26,898 nucleotides of DNA from Penium margaritaceum (GCA_023375785.1 SZWC01000084.1:241129-268026), one strand, 5' to 3'. Positions 1-9,558 are shown, counted from the stretch's first letter. The notes: generated by a model from the letters alone, not told the origin. A program made the numbers and translations.

Positions 1-39
<39 letters not shown>
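1..39. repeat. (AG)n dinucleotide microsatellite
   Basis: The window opens inside an uninterrupted AG repeat of at least 19 units, so its left end is not visible. It is a simple-sequence repeat with no coding content. Confidence 0.97.
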
Positions 40-42
<3 letters not shown>

Positions 43-1074
43 GTCATCGTGCTCTGCAATGCGGCGTGTGCTGTCGTCTTCACAAAAAATGGTGATGCAT
101 CACATGGACTAGCATTGCTGTTGCACGAGTTGAAAAAACCGGACGCTCCCACAAACGCCGACACCCAAGGCAACCTACTCTGCCTCGGTTGAACTACGCG
201 CAACGCAATCCTGGTTCTTCCTCTTCCATGAGACCGTAGTGCCTTCTAAGAGGAAGATGTAGCTTAAGCGGCTACATGCATTGCGATCCTAAAACGGCCT
301 ACAACACCATGGGTGCTTCTGCTACTGCTTCGCACTTTCTGCTACAAAGTGGCAGCCACGATGAGGATGGCTGCCAGAAGATTTCGGCAGCATTTCACCT
401 CCGGCTCAGCTGAAGGACTACGTGGCATGCGCCCTCAGCTCAAGGACCTCCATGTTCACAAGATATGTCCACCCCACACAGCCCGGTCCAGCCCAGCACC
501 ATATTAATCTGCTTCTAGTGTTGTGAGGTGTGTGGTGGAGGACAGAGGTGTGGTCTCTCAAATGGCATTAACATCATAAGGTAATGGAGCAAACCTTGTA
601 GCAATAGTCCGCGTGAGAGAGAACGCAGTGTGTGTCATAATGCAATAGACGGCATGAACTCTACTTGAGAAACAACAAGGATACGCATGAAATTACAAAC
701 AAGATTTAAAACAATGGGAATGGAGAGTCGATATCCTTTCCCCCTTGCCTCTATGAACACACAGTGTATCTATGCAAGCACACCTGATCGGCTCTGAAAA
801 AATTGGCAAACTCCACAACATGAAGTGATTAGATCGTAACAATAGTATGGGTGGCTCGGTCTTCCAAACGACGAAATACAAGAAGCAAGGGGGCATGAGC
901 TAGGAAAGGTCCAAACCAATGGCATGGAGAAGATACCCCCTGGAGCTGGTCATGGAGAAAATTCTTTTGAGCATGTGGGGTTGTGCCAGGTGTGCCTGGC
1001 ATGAGATCTCAACCATTGTAGAATTCCTGTGAGGAGTAGCATTAGTCTAGAGGTCACCAAGACTTGCACAACAA
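40..1074. other. Gene-free stretch, no recognisable feature
   Basis: Only short overlapping reading frames occur, on both strands, with no recognisable domain, codon bias or splice-supported gene structure. I see no LTR, inverted repeat or poly(A) tract here. Confidence 0.5.
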
Positions 1075-1089
1075 CACACCATTTTCCAG

Positions 1090-1164
1090 GTGCACCTTAC
1101 CTAGGTGAACCTTGCCCACGAGTACCTTTTCCATGTACACCTTGTCCCTGTGCACCCCGCCCAA
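1090..1164. repeat. 15-bp minisatellite, five units
   Basis: Five head-to-tail 15-bp units start at 1090, 1105, 1120, 1135 and 1150. They share a core close to GTGCACCTTGCCCAY and diverge by several substitutions, with no indels between units. A weaker possible sixth unit precedes them at 1075-1089. In one frame the units read as five-residue repeats of the type V-H-L-x-x, but a TAG lies in the first unit and no long ORF surrounds them, so a coding origin is only a possibility. Confidence 0.75.
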
Positions 1165-2006
1165 CTCCATGCATCTGGTATACCAATGCACAGGGATAAC
1201 TTAAGGCCACTTTATCTTTGCTCATCTGTGGCATAAACCAAGGCAAGGCTGCACACCGGTTTGGAACTGTGGTTCCGCAAATAGAACCATAAATGCGATT
1301 CTGGTTCTAGGTCAATACCACAACCACAGCTCCAGATCTAGTCTTAGGAAAGGGCGTTGTCCCAATTTTTGGCTGAAGGAGTTTTGAAGGAGCCTTGCAC
1401 ATGGGGAAGATTTGGTGGTTTTTGGGGGTGGGAACTCCACATCCCGTCCCACAAAAATCCTCCTAGCCCCCTGGAAGTGAGTAGGGACTGGAGGCAAGAG
1501 GCTCCACCAAGTAAAAGCTCTTTTCCAATTCTCCAACGCACTTTACGGTGCTTCAATCCGTGAAGTGTAGATGCCGCATTCCCTTCTATCGTTTCTGCTG
1601 TTGCTTGCAGCTGCCGGCAGCCTTTTATGTACGACGTAGCCGCCGCTTCCGTCAAACCCTTGGTCGCGGGGGTCGTCTGGCTCTGAGAACCACTATAATG
1701 GGCCAGAACCTCCAGCTCCTACTTTGAAGTTGTCATCGGAGTTCGCATAATGGCGTTCTCAGTCCACGTCATGGGTTTACCCCCTTCGTAGGACTGAGTG
1801 GCAGTCATCATCAACGACCCAGAGTAGGGAGACTCAAAAACTTCAAGTCTCTGGATGCCCATTTCTGTTTTTAACCTTACCCTTGGTTTTGGAGCCCAAA
1901 CCGAGGATTTTCAACTCAAAATCGTGTGCTCACACAAGTTGTTTAATTTTTTTATGTCGAAATTTGTCGCAAATGAACCTCAATTTACATTTTGACGTTC
2001 TAGCGT
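1165..2006. other. Gene-free stretch, no recognisable feature
   Basis: The small ORFs at about 1312-1655 overlap one another on both strands and resemble no family I know. I see no repeat or mobile-element boundary. Confidence 0.45.
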
Positions 2007-2040
2007 GAAATCGTCGCGTGCGAGGCACGCTCGCGATTTC
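2007..2040. other. Imperfect inverted repeat (hairpin)
   Basis: GAAATCG at the left end and CGATTTC at the right end are exact reverse complements, and a second block of about five complementary bases lies inside. The result is a broken stem of about 34 nt. No T-run or gene end is next to it, so there is no reason to call it a terminator. Confidence 0.4.
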
Positions 2041-2094
2041 GCGCCAGGACCACCTGACATCTGACGTCTCTCGTCCCTTGTCCCCCTCCCTCGT

Positions 2095-2400
2095 CCTTCC
2101 TCGCTCGCTTGCAAGGAGTGTGAGCGGGGGCGAGGGCACGAGGCCACGAGGCCTTGCCCTCGAGGCCCTTGCGGCCTCTCAGCCGCCGATCAGGCTGAGG
2201 CCATGATTGGGGGCTGGCGGCTGGCCGGCTGGTGGCCGGCCGGTCACTTGGCCGGCCGCCGGCCGTCCAGCCAGCCGGCAGCCAGCTGACCGGCGGCCAG
2301 CGAAGTGCTGGCCGTCGGCCAGCCTTCACTGACGCGAGGGGTTGTGTCCAACCACCCCTCCCTTCAGTGAGGAGGGAGGGCCAAACCGGCCCTCCTGCTA
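2095..2400. repeat. GC-rich low-complexity block rich in GGCCGG
   Basis: This block is far richer in GC than its flanks and contains many copies of GGCCGGC, CCAGCCGGC and related short words, plus several small self-complementary stretches. Overlapping ORFs on both strands (for example 2000-2410 on the minus strand) are what such composition produces by chance. I do not call a gene. Confidence 0.55.
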
Positions 2401-2420
2401 CAGCTGGCATCGTAACTTAA

Positions 2421-2915
2421 AAATGCCACAACACTCTCTTCCCTGTCAGTTTCTCTTATGAAATAGGGTTGTTTAGCTTTTGCACATCTGGCCTTGATGT
2501 GTTTTCAGTTTCTACTCAACAACTGTTGAGTTTTGAACATTCTCTCCTTTTACTTCTGATGTATCCATGTCGACACTGTTTGGCATGCTGCAATGACATT
2601 CTTGATTTTTGTTTTAAATGGGATGTGTCATTCTTCTTGTGTGAGTCACTGGCACAGATGCAAAACTCTGCAAAGACGTGGATATGGCAGAATTATTCAG
2701 CAGCTCCTAGATATGGGGGGCTTATACGCGATGTCGATGGATATGTGGTCACTCCCCGGCTAATAAATTGATGAAGATCGGATTCAAGTATGTGGGTCAA
2801 GTTGGCAACGTGCTAGTGAGTAAAGAACGGAAGAAGCATACAAAAACATTTGGAAAGAATTTTTCCCAAACATGCACTTCCATTTGAAATTGCTCCGGGC
2901 CAAACACATTTGTGA
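2421..2915. other. Gene-free stretch before LTR of element A
   Basis: One short ORF (2469-2771) has no recognisable domain. By position this could be ancient retroelement interior upstream of the LTR-like sequence at 2916, but I cannot align it to any copia domain. Confidence 0.4.
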
Positions 2916-3289
2916 TGTGACCGGTCCTTGCCTGTTCGTAAAGGTTACTATGACCACTCGGTCATGTCCATGCTCGTACATACTCCTAATGCGGATCTAG
3001 TTGGCACCGGAGCACCATCGTGCGGTGACCCCACCCACCAGCAGTTGCCAAAACGTTGTTACGACGTTGTGGTTGCTTTCTATGACATTGTGAAGGCTTT
3101 TTACAATCTCTAGAGTTTCTTCGATAGACTGGATTTTGAGCCCGAATGGCATGTTTTGCATCGTGTCTCCACCGTTAGCTGTCGAAGCTTTACATGTGAC
3201 CATTCGTAGCGTCTAGCTTGAGATTTAGCATCTCTAGATTGAGACGACATTGTGTTTAGATGAATTCATGCAAAGCTATGACTTTGGAG
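2916..3289 (+). repeat. LTR-like sequence a (same family as 23043-23679)
   Basis: This is homologous by eye to the left part of LTR d. The word TTACTATGACCACTCGG is shared exactly, followed by closely matching sequence through CACCGGAGCAC, and weaker similarity continues to about 3289. The start is placed at a TGTGA motif shared with copies b and d. The right end of the LTR (TATA region, CA end, primer site) is not recognisable; telomere-like sequence follows instead. Confidence 0.7.
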
Positions 3290-3317
3290 TTTAGGGTTTG
3301 GGATTTAGGGTTTATGG
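3290..3317. repeat. Telomere-like TTTAGGG heptamer tract
   Basis: There are four consecutive 7-bp units: TTTAGGG, TTTGGGA, TTTAGGG, TTTATGG. Two are exact plant-type telomere units and the others differ by one or two bases. The tract sits exactly where LTR similarity is lost. Plant promoters also carry related telo-box words, but the run of four in-phase units favours a small interstitial telomere-like tract. Confidence 0.6.
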
Positions 3318-3838
3318 AGCAGCATAGCAGCTGTGCAAATCTATAGTGCAGCAGCATTGTTGCTTAGCAGTTATGTGATAATTGCAGAACCGCAAGTAGG
3401 GGGTGACAAGGTCACATATCAAGTCACGCGGTGTATGCGTGTGAAACAAAACGTTAGTTTTGCTAGCATTTTGAACTCCACATCGTTTACTCCAGTATGT
3501 TTTTTGTAAGGCTATTGATGTCATCATCAGCTGTATTGATGTCAACTTTCTTTTGGTCTAAACAATTTTTTTTCCATAGCTTCAACTGTCCTCGTTGTGT
3601 GAGTCTCTACAGCAAACAAGGTGCCGTGGGCCACCCACGGCAAGGGTGAGTCCCATCAACCGTCCCAGGTTTATTTCGGAAGGGACAGAAGTCCATGACC
3701 GTGTCCCCGAGAACATCGTAGAGCAGATTACATGTAGCTCTCACAGTTTTCTGAGTCTCACGTACGTCTGTAGTCAAGTTTTGGCTCTGGTAGTACGACC
3801 TGGTCCCCTCTACGCCACCCCACACCTCACAAAGGACC
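3318..3838. other. Interior of element A, no recognisable gene
   Basis: No copia domain can be read in any frame. A GCAGCA-containing stretch near 3320-3365 could be a remnant of a CAG-rich leader like those of elements B to D, but the match is too weak to call. Confidence 0.35.
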
Positions 3839-3840
3839 TA
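3839..3840. repeat. TA target site duplication, left
   Basis: A TA dinucleotide immediately outside the left inverted repeat, matched by TA at 6666-6667. TA duplication is characteristic of the Tc1/mariner/pogo superfamily. Confidence 0.8.
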
Positions 3841-3861
3841 CCCCGGTATTCTTTAAATTCG
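3841..3861 (+). repeat. Left terminal inverted repeat of pogo-type element
   Basis: 21 bp starting CCCCGGT, pairing with 6645-6665 in inverted orientation with three transition mismatches (positions 8, 12 and 15 of the repeat). Confidence 0.88.
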
Positions 3862-3880
3862 CACAATAGATTTTTGTGAA

Positions 3881-3900
3881 TTATGTGATCCATGATTTTG
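3881..3900 (+). repeat. Subterminal repeat copy 1 of pogo-type element
   Basis: This 20-bp segment containing TGTGATCC and TTGATTT-like words matches 3999-4018 at 17 of 20 positions. Subterminal repeats in DNA transposons can be transposase-binding sites; that role here is inferred. Confidence 0.55.
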
Positions 3901-3998
3901 TATAGTTTTTTTTGTATGGAATTATTTTGCTGATCCTATTTGTGCAAATTTGCAAACACCCTGCTCCTAGAATTGGACGAACAAGCGGGTTCACATTT

Positions 3999-4018
3999 TG
4001 TGTGATCCTTGATTTCGC
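3999..4018 (+). repeat. Subterminal repeat copy 2 of pogo-type element
   Basis: The direct repeat partner of 3881-3900, 118 bp further inside the element. It lies between the left end and the transposase start, in the region that would also hold the promoter. Confidence 0.55.
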
Positions 4019-4221
4019 ACATCGTGCGAACGGTTCTCCACGTGCACTGACACCGTGGACGTTGGTGCCGTCGCTTCGCGCGCGCGGCAGCGTGATTCCA
4101 TGTGTCCGTTGGCAAAATGAGTGTCGCTGAGAACTTTTACTATCATCCTGTCTGTCCTACTGTCACTCATCCACCAATCATCAACAAACACAACATTTGA
4201 CCCGTCAGCATCAGCGCCACC

Positions 4222-6315
4222 ATGGAACGCTTCCTGCAAAATGTGTCACCAGAGGAACGCATGCGTCGTCTGGACTCCCAGCTTGGGCGTGCCATACCAC
4301 CCAGGCCGAAGCCCGAGAAACGTCCAGTGGGTCGTCCCAGGAAGGCCACGACGCTGAGGTTAGACGATTCAGTTCCCCCAACAGAAACTGCTTTGGCAGT
4401 TCGTTCCCCACGTGCGAACGATGCACGGTCAGCCAATGAGGTCCCGGCTGACTCCCCCTTGTCACTCGTACCGTCATGTTTGTCCAACAACGTCCATGGC
4501 AGCTCTCACACGACTTCTGAGAAGGGCGACAAGGGCACGAGAGCTGTACCATTGCCTCGGGCCACGGATGTCCGCCCTTCTGCCCTCGACAAGGGGAAGG
4601 CGAAGGTTGTGGAGGAGCGTCTGAAAAAGCGTTCGCGTCCCCCTCCCCCCACAAGATGCATGCAGCCGGGGGCACTCCGCATCGAGGAGCCAACGAAGCC
4701 GTTGCCTCCATGCAGTGAAAGCGACAGTGACAGCGACACTACAAACAACAGTCACGGTGCTGCGACGTCGCTCTCCTCTTGCAGTCAGGCGTCCAATGAC
4801 TCCACAGACACTGAGTGCAACGCCATTGTTCCCGTGAGCCAGACGACCACATCGGCCTCCACTTCCAGCAGCGGACGGCGGCAGTGGCGGGGTCAGTACG
4901 CTGACTGGTTTGGGAGCGGGCACTTCCCAGCCATCTACCGCGCTGTGAAATCCCATCCCACCATGTACGCTGCTTTCAAGCACTTAAAGCGAAGCTTCCG
5001 CACCCCTCATGGCATGAACGTCTTCAGCCGACTGGCGGTTAGCATGGTGGCGTCATGGTTCGTTCCTGGGACCAAGATTTTAAAGGACCAGTACGTCCAT
5101 GCTGCCACTGCTGCTATGAAGACCGAACCCTCATCTCCCATCAACAACAAAAAGAGACAGCATGGCAGCAGAGGGAAAACGGCATTGATGGCCTCTCATC
5201 CGACAATTGTCGACAAAATCAAGGTCTCCCTCGAGAAAGCCAGTACTGCGGGGAACCCTTTAAACAGCAAGAACATCCGCCGTGAGATCAGGGGCATCAT
5301 CGGCCGTCATGCCCCCGAGGACCTCACAACACTCAGCGATCCGGCTTTTGGCAGAGCGTGGACCCGCAAGTTCGTGACAAAAAGTTTGGGTTGGTCGTGG
5401 CGTGCGGGGACCACAGCTGCCCAGAAAGTGCCCGAAGACTGGGAGGAGAAAGTGAAGAATTCTCACATGCGTGCCGCAGCACTTGTTTCCTACCATCAGA
5501 TTCCTCCGTGTTTTGGTATAAACGCAGATCATACGGCCATCCAGCTCGTTCCAGTGGCAGATCACACGTACGCGCCGAAAGGCGCGAGCGATGTGTCCAT
5601 CATCGGGCTGGACGACAAGCGTGCAGTCACCATTTTGGTGACATCTTCATTCGCTGGTGACTTCCTGCCACTACAACTCATCTTTGCAGGTAAATCCAAA
5701 CATTGCCTGCCTAAGGGGCCGCACGCACGAGAACTCCTTGACTGCGGATGGCTCTTGACCCACACGCCCAATCACTGGGCGAATGGGGAGACAACCATAC
5801 AGTGGGTGCGTGGCATCGTCCAACCCTACTACGAGCGCAGGTGTCAGACGTATGGCTGGACCCCAGGGAAGGCGCACATGCTTTTGGTTCTCGATGCATG
5901 GCGTCCGCATTGCAGCGCTGCTTTCCGCGACTGGCTGCGGAGCAATTTCCCGCACATGCATCCGGTGTACATCCCGGCTGGATGTACTCCAAAAGCGCAA
6001 CCGGCAGATGTCGGCCTCATCTCCCCTCTAAAAAACACCGTTGAGGAGCATTTCGGCATGTGGGCTGTGGACAAGACACGCGAAGGAGGCAATCTTGCAC
6101 TTGGCTGGACCATAGTGAAAGAATCTGCATGCAAGTGGTTTTTTTTCGCATGGCAGAAAATGGACAGTAACCCTGCCATGGTATGCAGTGCTTGGGCTCG
6201 TGCTGGCTTTGCCCGTGTGTTCCAGGCTGATTTCCAGAAGCATGCCAACGGCATGTATGGTCATGTCATGTATGAAGATGAAGGTGTTGAGGAGGAGGAT
6301 GAGGTAGTGGTATGA
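4222..6315 (+). CDS. Pogo/Tigger-type DDE transposase (DDE_1 superfamily)
   Basis: A 697-residue uninterrupted protein, predicted to cut and join DNA at the ends of the surrounding transposon. An AT-hook-like GRP core (KRPVGRPRK, residues 33-41) near the N-terminus should bind AT-rich minor groove. A Ser/Thr-rich low-complexity stretch fills about residues 130-220. Residues about 325-407 resemble the CENP-B/Tc5-type helix-turn-helix region and its C-terminal linker (W380 ... AQKVPEDWEEKV). The catalytic core follows: D436 in NADH, D558 in LLVLDAW, and D596 in the GCTPKAQPAD motif, with 37 residues between the second and third Asp. The C-terminus is acidic (EDEGVEEEDEVVV). The ATG has a strong initiation context (GCCACCATGG). 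No intron is needed. The gene is internal to the 3841-6665 element. Domestication as a host gene is possible but less likely, because the element ends are intact. Confidence 0.9.
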   Translation: MERFLQNVSPEERMRRLDSQLGRAIPPRPKPEKRPVGRPRKATTLRLDDSVPPTETALAVRSPRANDARSANEVPADSPLSLVPSCLSNNVHGSSHTTSEKGDKGTRAVPLPRATDVRPSALDKGKAKVVEERLKKRSRPPPPTRCMQPGALRIEEPTKPLPPCSESDSDSDTTNNSHGAATSLSSCSQASNDSTDTECNAIVPVSQTTTSASTSSSGRRQWRGQYADWFGSGHFPAIYRAVKSHPTMYAAFKHLKRSFRTPHGMNVFSRLAVSMVASWFVPGTKILKDQYVHAATAAMKTEPSSPINNKKRQHGSRGKTALMASHPTIVDKIKVSLEKASTAGNPLNSKNIRREIRGIIGRHAPEDLTTLSDPAFGRAWTRKFVTKSLGWSWRAGTTAAQKVPEDWEEKVKNSHMRAAALVSYHQIPPCFGINADHTAIQLVPVADHTYAPKGASDVSIIGLDDKRAVTILVTSSFAGDFLPLQLIFAGKSKHCLPKGPHARELLDCGWLLTHTPNHWANGETTIQWVRGIVQPYYERRCQTYGWTPGKAHMLLVLDAWRPHCSAAFRDWLRSNFPHMHPVYIPAGCTPKAQPADVGLISPLKNTVEEHFGMWAVDKTREGGNLALGWTIVKESACKWFFFAWQKMDSNPAMVCSAWARAGFARVFQADFQKHANGMYGHVMYEDEGVEEEDEVVV

Positions 6316-6644
6316 AAGTGTCTATGTTTCTCATTGTATGAACTCGTTGTTTCCATCCAATTTTCTCTCATACGAATGCTTCCATTAATGAAGTTCCCTG
6401 TGGCCTCACTGGGTGTCTGACGACTTGATACGCTTCGTTCCATTTTTTCAAACAACCACAAAATGTGATTTCTGAATTGTTCTGAATCCTCCACTCAATT
6501 TCTCTGAACCCGGGTTAGTTTGAAAATGAATTTCAACCATGACAACTTCAAATCGTTTTTTAAGCAAAAACTATTGAAGTATTCCGTTGAATTCGTTGAA
6601 CGAAAAAGTGACACAATTTTGACTAGTGCAAAAAACATTAAATC

Positions 6645-6665
6645 CGAATTCAAGGAACACCGGGG
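6645..6665 (-). repeat. Right terminal inverted repeat of pogo-type element
   Basis: The inverted copy of 3841-3861 (18/21), followed directly by the right TA duplication at 6666-6667. Confidence 0.88.
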
Positions 6666-6667
6666 TA
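6666..6667. repeat. TA target site duplication, right
   Basis: The TA pair matching 3839-3840 directly outside the right inverted repeat. Confidence 0.8.
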
Positions 6668-7149
6668 GTAGTTGAACGCAGCATCAGTCATAGCATGGTG
6701 GCAATGTCTCAAAATCCTTTGGTCACTGCTCTGTGGGGAGGACAACCCCAGGCACTGGGACAGGCACCCACAGAATGGGCACTCCACCAAAGGAGAGGCC
6801 AGTCATCGTCTCGTGGGGGTCTGACACACTGGTGCCACCAATGCACCCGTGTGTTTTTATGATGTGTACCGAGGTACAGTCAATCCAGCTGCTTGTGAAT
6901 CTCACGTGTCTGTGCATCCACCTTTTGAGGGACCTGCTGCTGCCTGGCAGAGCCAGTGGACGTAGTCAGATCACCCTCTAGGGTAGACCCGGTGACGGCA
7001 CATGGAGTCTGTTGTAGTCCCGGCAGCCATTATGGCAAGGTCTGGTTGTCTAGGAGAGCAACAAACTACTCCTACTAATGGCGTCTGATCTCAACTTAAG
7101 CGTTTTATAACTGGAAAATTGCATAAGAGCTTGGGCTGGACGAGCCTGG
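6668..7149 (+). other. Interior of element A, no clear gene
   Basis: By position this should be upstream copia pol, but it is heavily decayed. Around 6828-6850 there is a possible vestige of the protease D-T/S-G-A-T motif, in a frame broken by a stop just before it. I do not rely on it. Confidence 0.3.
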
Positions 7150-9395
7150 CAGGGAGCTGACTGCAACCACGTTCCCACCTTTGTGGCTTCTAAGCAAATG
7201 GGGGAGTCCTGGGTTGCGAATGGCTTGGTCCGTGCCTCCTCATATGTGGTCCGGTCTCTGGCTCATGATGATCCTGCCATCTTGGTTATGGACTTAGTGG
7301 CCTTGTCGATTGCCTCTGGCACACCTGCTCCCATTCCAGTGCTAATTCCCCCTGTCATAATTGCTCCTATTCCAGTGTCGGTTCCCCCTGGAACACCTAC
7401 CCTTGTGCCTGTATCAGTTCCCTCTGGCACACCTGATCTTGTGCCATTGGCATCATCCCTAGCCACACTTGGTCTTGTGCCTGCACCTTCCTCCTCTACA
7501 AACAAGTCATCATGTATCCATCATCCTCTTGCACCTTGTCCCCTTTTTGTCAAGCCTGCAACCCCTACGGATATGACCACGTCGCCTGTTGTACAACCAC
7601 AAGTGAGCGCCTTAGAATCAGGTGCTACCACAAGCCTTGTAGTTGTCGTCAAGCACTGGCCTCCAAGACTTAGTGGACGGCTCCAGTGACAGTGTTCAAA
7701 ATGGCAAGCCTGCTGCGAAGCCCTTGGACAGATTTCCAAACAAGAGTACACTGAAGTGAACCAAGCGTACCCTGTCGGCCACTAGTTGGTCTACAGTGAG
7801 GTCTCGGGTTGCTTGCGATGTTGTAGCTCACCTTGTCATGGTCATGACCAATCCAAATGTATGTGTCTTCAGCACCTAAAGCCCTCCCTCGACAGCGCCT
7901 GATCCAAGCTTGTTGAAGTAGGCACTCTTGGATGAGGACATGGAGCTATGGCATGCCATTTGTAAGGATGAGTTGAGATCCATCTGTGAGCACTGGTTCC
8001 ATGAGCCTGTCGGCCTCCTGCCGGCAAAAAGCTGAAAAGGCCAAGTCGGTTCTTTGCAAGAAGGTGAAGCATGATGGCACACTGATTTTCTACAAGGCTC
8101 ACATGAAAGCAAAGGGGTTCCCACAAGCTTGGGGTGTATATTCGACTGAAACCTTTGTACCCGTTGCTCATATGACCACTGCTGACGCTCTGTTAGAGGT
8201 TGTTGCTCAACATGATTGGGAGCTACGCCAGATGGATGTGAACAACACGTTTTTGAATGGTAACCTAGAGGTGGAGATGTACATGGTCTAGGTACCTAGC
8301 TTTGAGGTTGCTGAAAAGATGTGGTGCTTGCACAAGGCCCTTCATAGGTTGGAGCAATCACCCCTATGCTGGAACCAGGAGATGACACGTAGAAATGTGC
8401 CGGTTGTTTGCATAATGAAACCGACTCTTCCCTCTCACTTAGACGGACTGATGAAAGCTTCGCAACCATCCTGGTCTATGTGGATGATCTCTTGATCGTG
8501 TCTCCTTTGATGGAGGCCGTGGTGGAGGCCAAGGTAGTTCTTCAAGCTGCCTAGAATATGGACACTGGTTGTTTAGTTGTCTTTCCCCTTGATGGAGATC
8601 GTATGTGACTGTCAATGGCGGAAATTCTCAGGGCATCAGGGATGTTATGTTTGCATTATGCAGATTGCATTGTTGACCTCCTTGGTGCACTTCGTATAAC
8701 CTCCACCCCCATCACACCGTACGGATAGGATGCATTGAAGGTGGATGATCCAACACCTAAGGGATTCAGTGAACGTGACCTTGAACTTGTGCCTCATTGG
8801 CTCTCTCATGTAGTTGGCCACGATCACTCAACCAAGGTCATCTTTGCCGTCATCCTCCTTGATATTTCTTGCAGTTTCCTTAGATGAGAGCCCTGCACCT
8901 TTCGATGCAAGTGGTTTGTATGCTGTTTCCACATTGTACCTTCGATTCTACTTCTTACATGAATGTACTAAGGTAGTCGATGGCTGAACAGACAGTGACT
9001 TGGCTTGGAGACGCAGCCCTGATGGACGCAGTCGGACAGGCAACATGTTCCTACTAGGTGGAACTGTTGTGTCGTGGTACAACGGCAACCAGGATTGCAT
9101 TGCATGTACCTCATCAGAGGCGGAGTATGTTGCGCTCGAAGCCTAGGTTGTTGAGGCAATGTGGTTATAACGTCTGTGTATTCAGCTATGTGAGTTTGTG
9201 CCATATACTGTACAGTGCTGTAGCAATTAGAGCGCTCTTTCCACCACGAGGAAAAGTGGTGTGGTACATGCATGCACAAAGCACATTGTTATTGAGCATC
9301 GCTTTGTGCGTGATCTTGTGGAGCGGCTGGTGATCTCCATTATGTGAGTCAGCACGAACATGCAGCAAGAGGCTTCCTGGCCAAGGTATTAGAGC
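7150..9395 (+). pseudogene. Element A: decayed copia pol (RT and RNase H)
   Basis: Copia polyprotein remains in several frames. An open stretch at 7183-7689 has a Pro/Val-rich linker like that between integrase and RT. RT begins in the ORF at 7986-8291 (KAHMKAKGFPQ, ETFVPVAHMTT, QMDVNNTFLNGNLEVEMYMV) and continues past a TAG at 8289-8291 with CLHKALHRLEQSPLCWNQE. The active-site YVDD lies near 8476-8500. RNase H follows as the SW-x-N-x-x-Q and SSEAEYVAL motifs near 9080-9140. The terminal TKHI...EHRFVRDLVE motif is near 9275-9325 and a vestige of the DFLTKAL motif near 9370-9393. In-frame TAG also occurs at 8552, 8726 and 9144. It cannot make a full polyprotein. It resembles element C pol most closely within this window. 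Confidence 0.85.
7318..7497 (+). repeat. 36-bp tandem repeat in pol linker of element A
   Basis: Five in-phase 36-bp units (7318, 7354, 7390, 7426, 7462) encode 12-residue repeats such as GTPTLVPVSVPS and GTPDLVPLASSL. They fall in the variable linker between integrase and RT, which is also low-complexity in element C near 20830-21090. Divergence among units argues against a very recent expansion. Confidence 0.75.
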
Positions 9396-9558
9396 TCAAA
9401 GTTCATCGTGGCCATTCTTTCCATTGGCCTTCTCCCGTTGCCTGAGAGTGGCAGAAAGTGGGGTGTGTTTATTCACAATCGAGCATCTCATTGCGCACTT
9501 ACGTCAGTTTGCATTTCAATGGACATGCATACCATCAGGACATGGGAGAGTATTGTAT

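Larger units (their letters stand above)
3841..6665 (+). mobile_element. Pogo/Tigger-type DNA transposon, apparently complete
   Basis: A 2825-bp element begins CCCCGGTATTC and ends with the reverse complement of CCCCGGTGTTC, flanked on both sides by TA. The ends match at 18 of 21 positions and all three mismatches are transitions. The single long ORF (4222-6315) encodes a DDD transposase of the pogo/CENP-B type, in agreement with the TA duplication. It lies inside the decayed copia element A and is much better preserved, so it is probably a later insertion. Whether it is still mobile cannot be told from sequence alone. Confidence 0.88.

Noticed and set aside
2000..2410. Minus-strand ORF of 136 residues in the GC-rich block
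   Set aside because: Overlapping ORFs exist on both strands, with Arg/Pro/Gly-biased composition typical of GC-rich non-coding DNA and no domain.
3308..3365. Primer site and leader remnant after LTR-like copy a
   Set aside because: Similarity to TGGTATCAGAGC and to the CAG-rich leaders is too weak to separate from chance.
4121..4221. Upstream in-frame extension or intron for the transposase
   Set aside because: The ATG at 4222 has an excellent context and the overlapping upstream short ORF is in another frame. Nothing requires an intron.
6828..6850. Protease motif of element A
   Set aside because: A D-T-G-A-T word can be read, but a stop precedes it immediately and no flanking protease similarity is visible.
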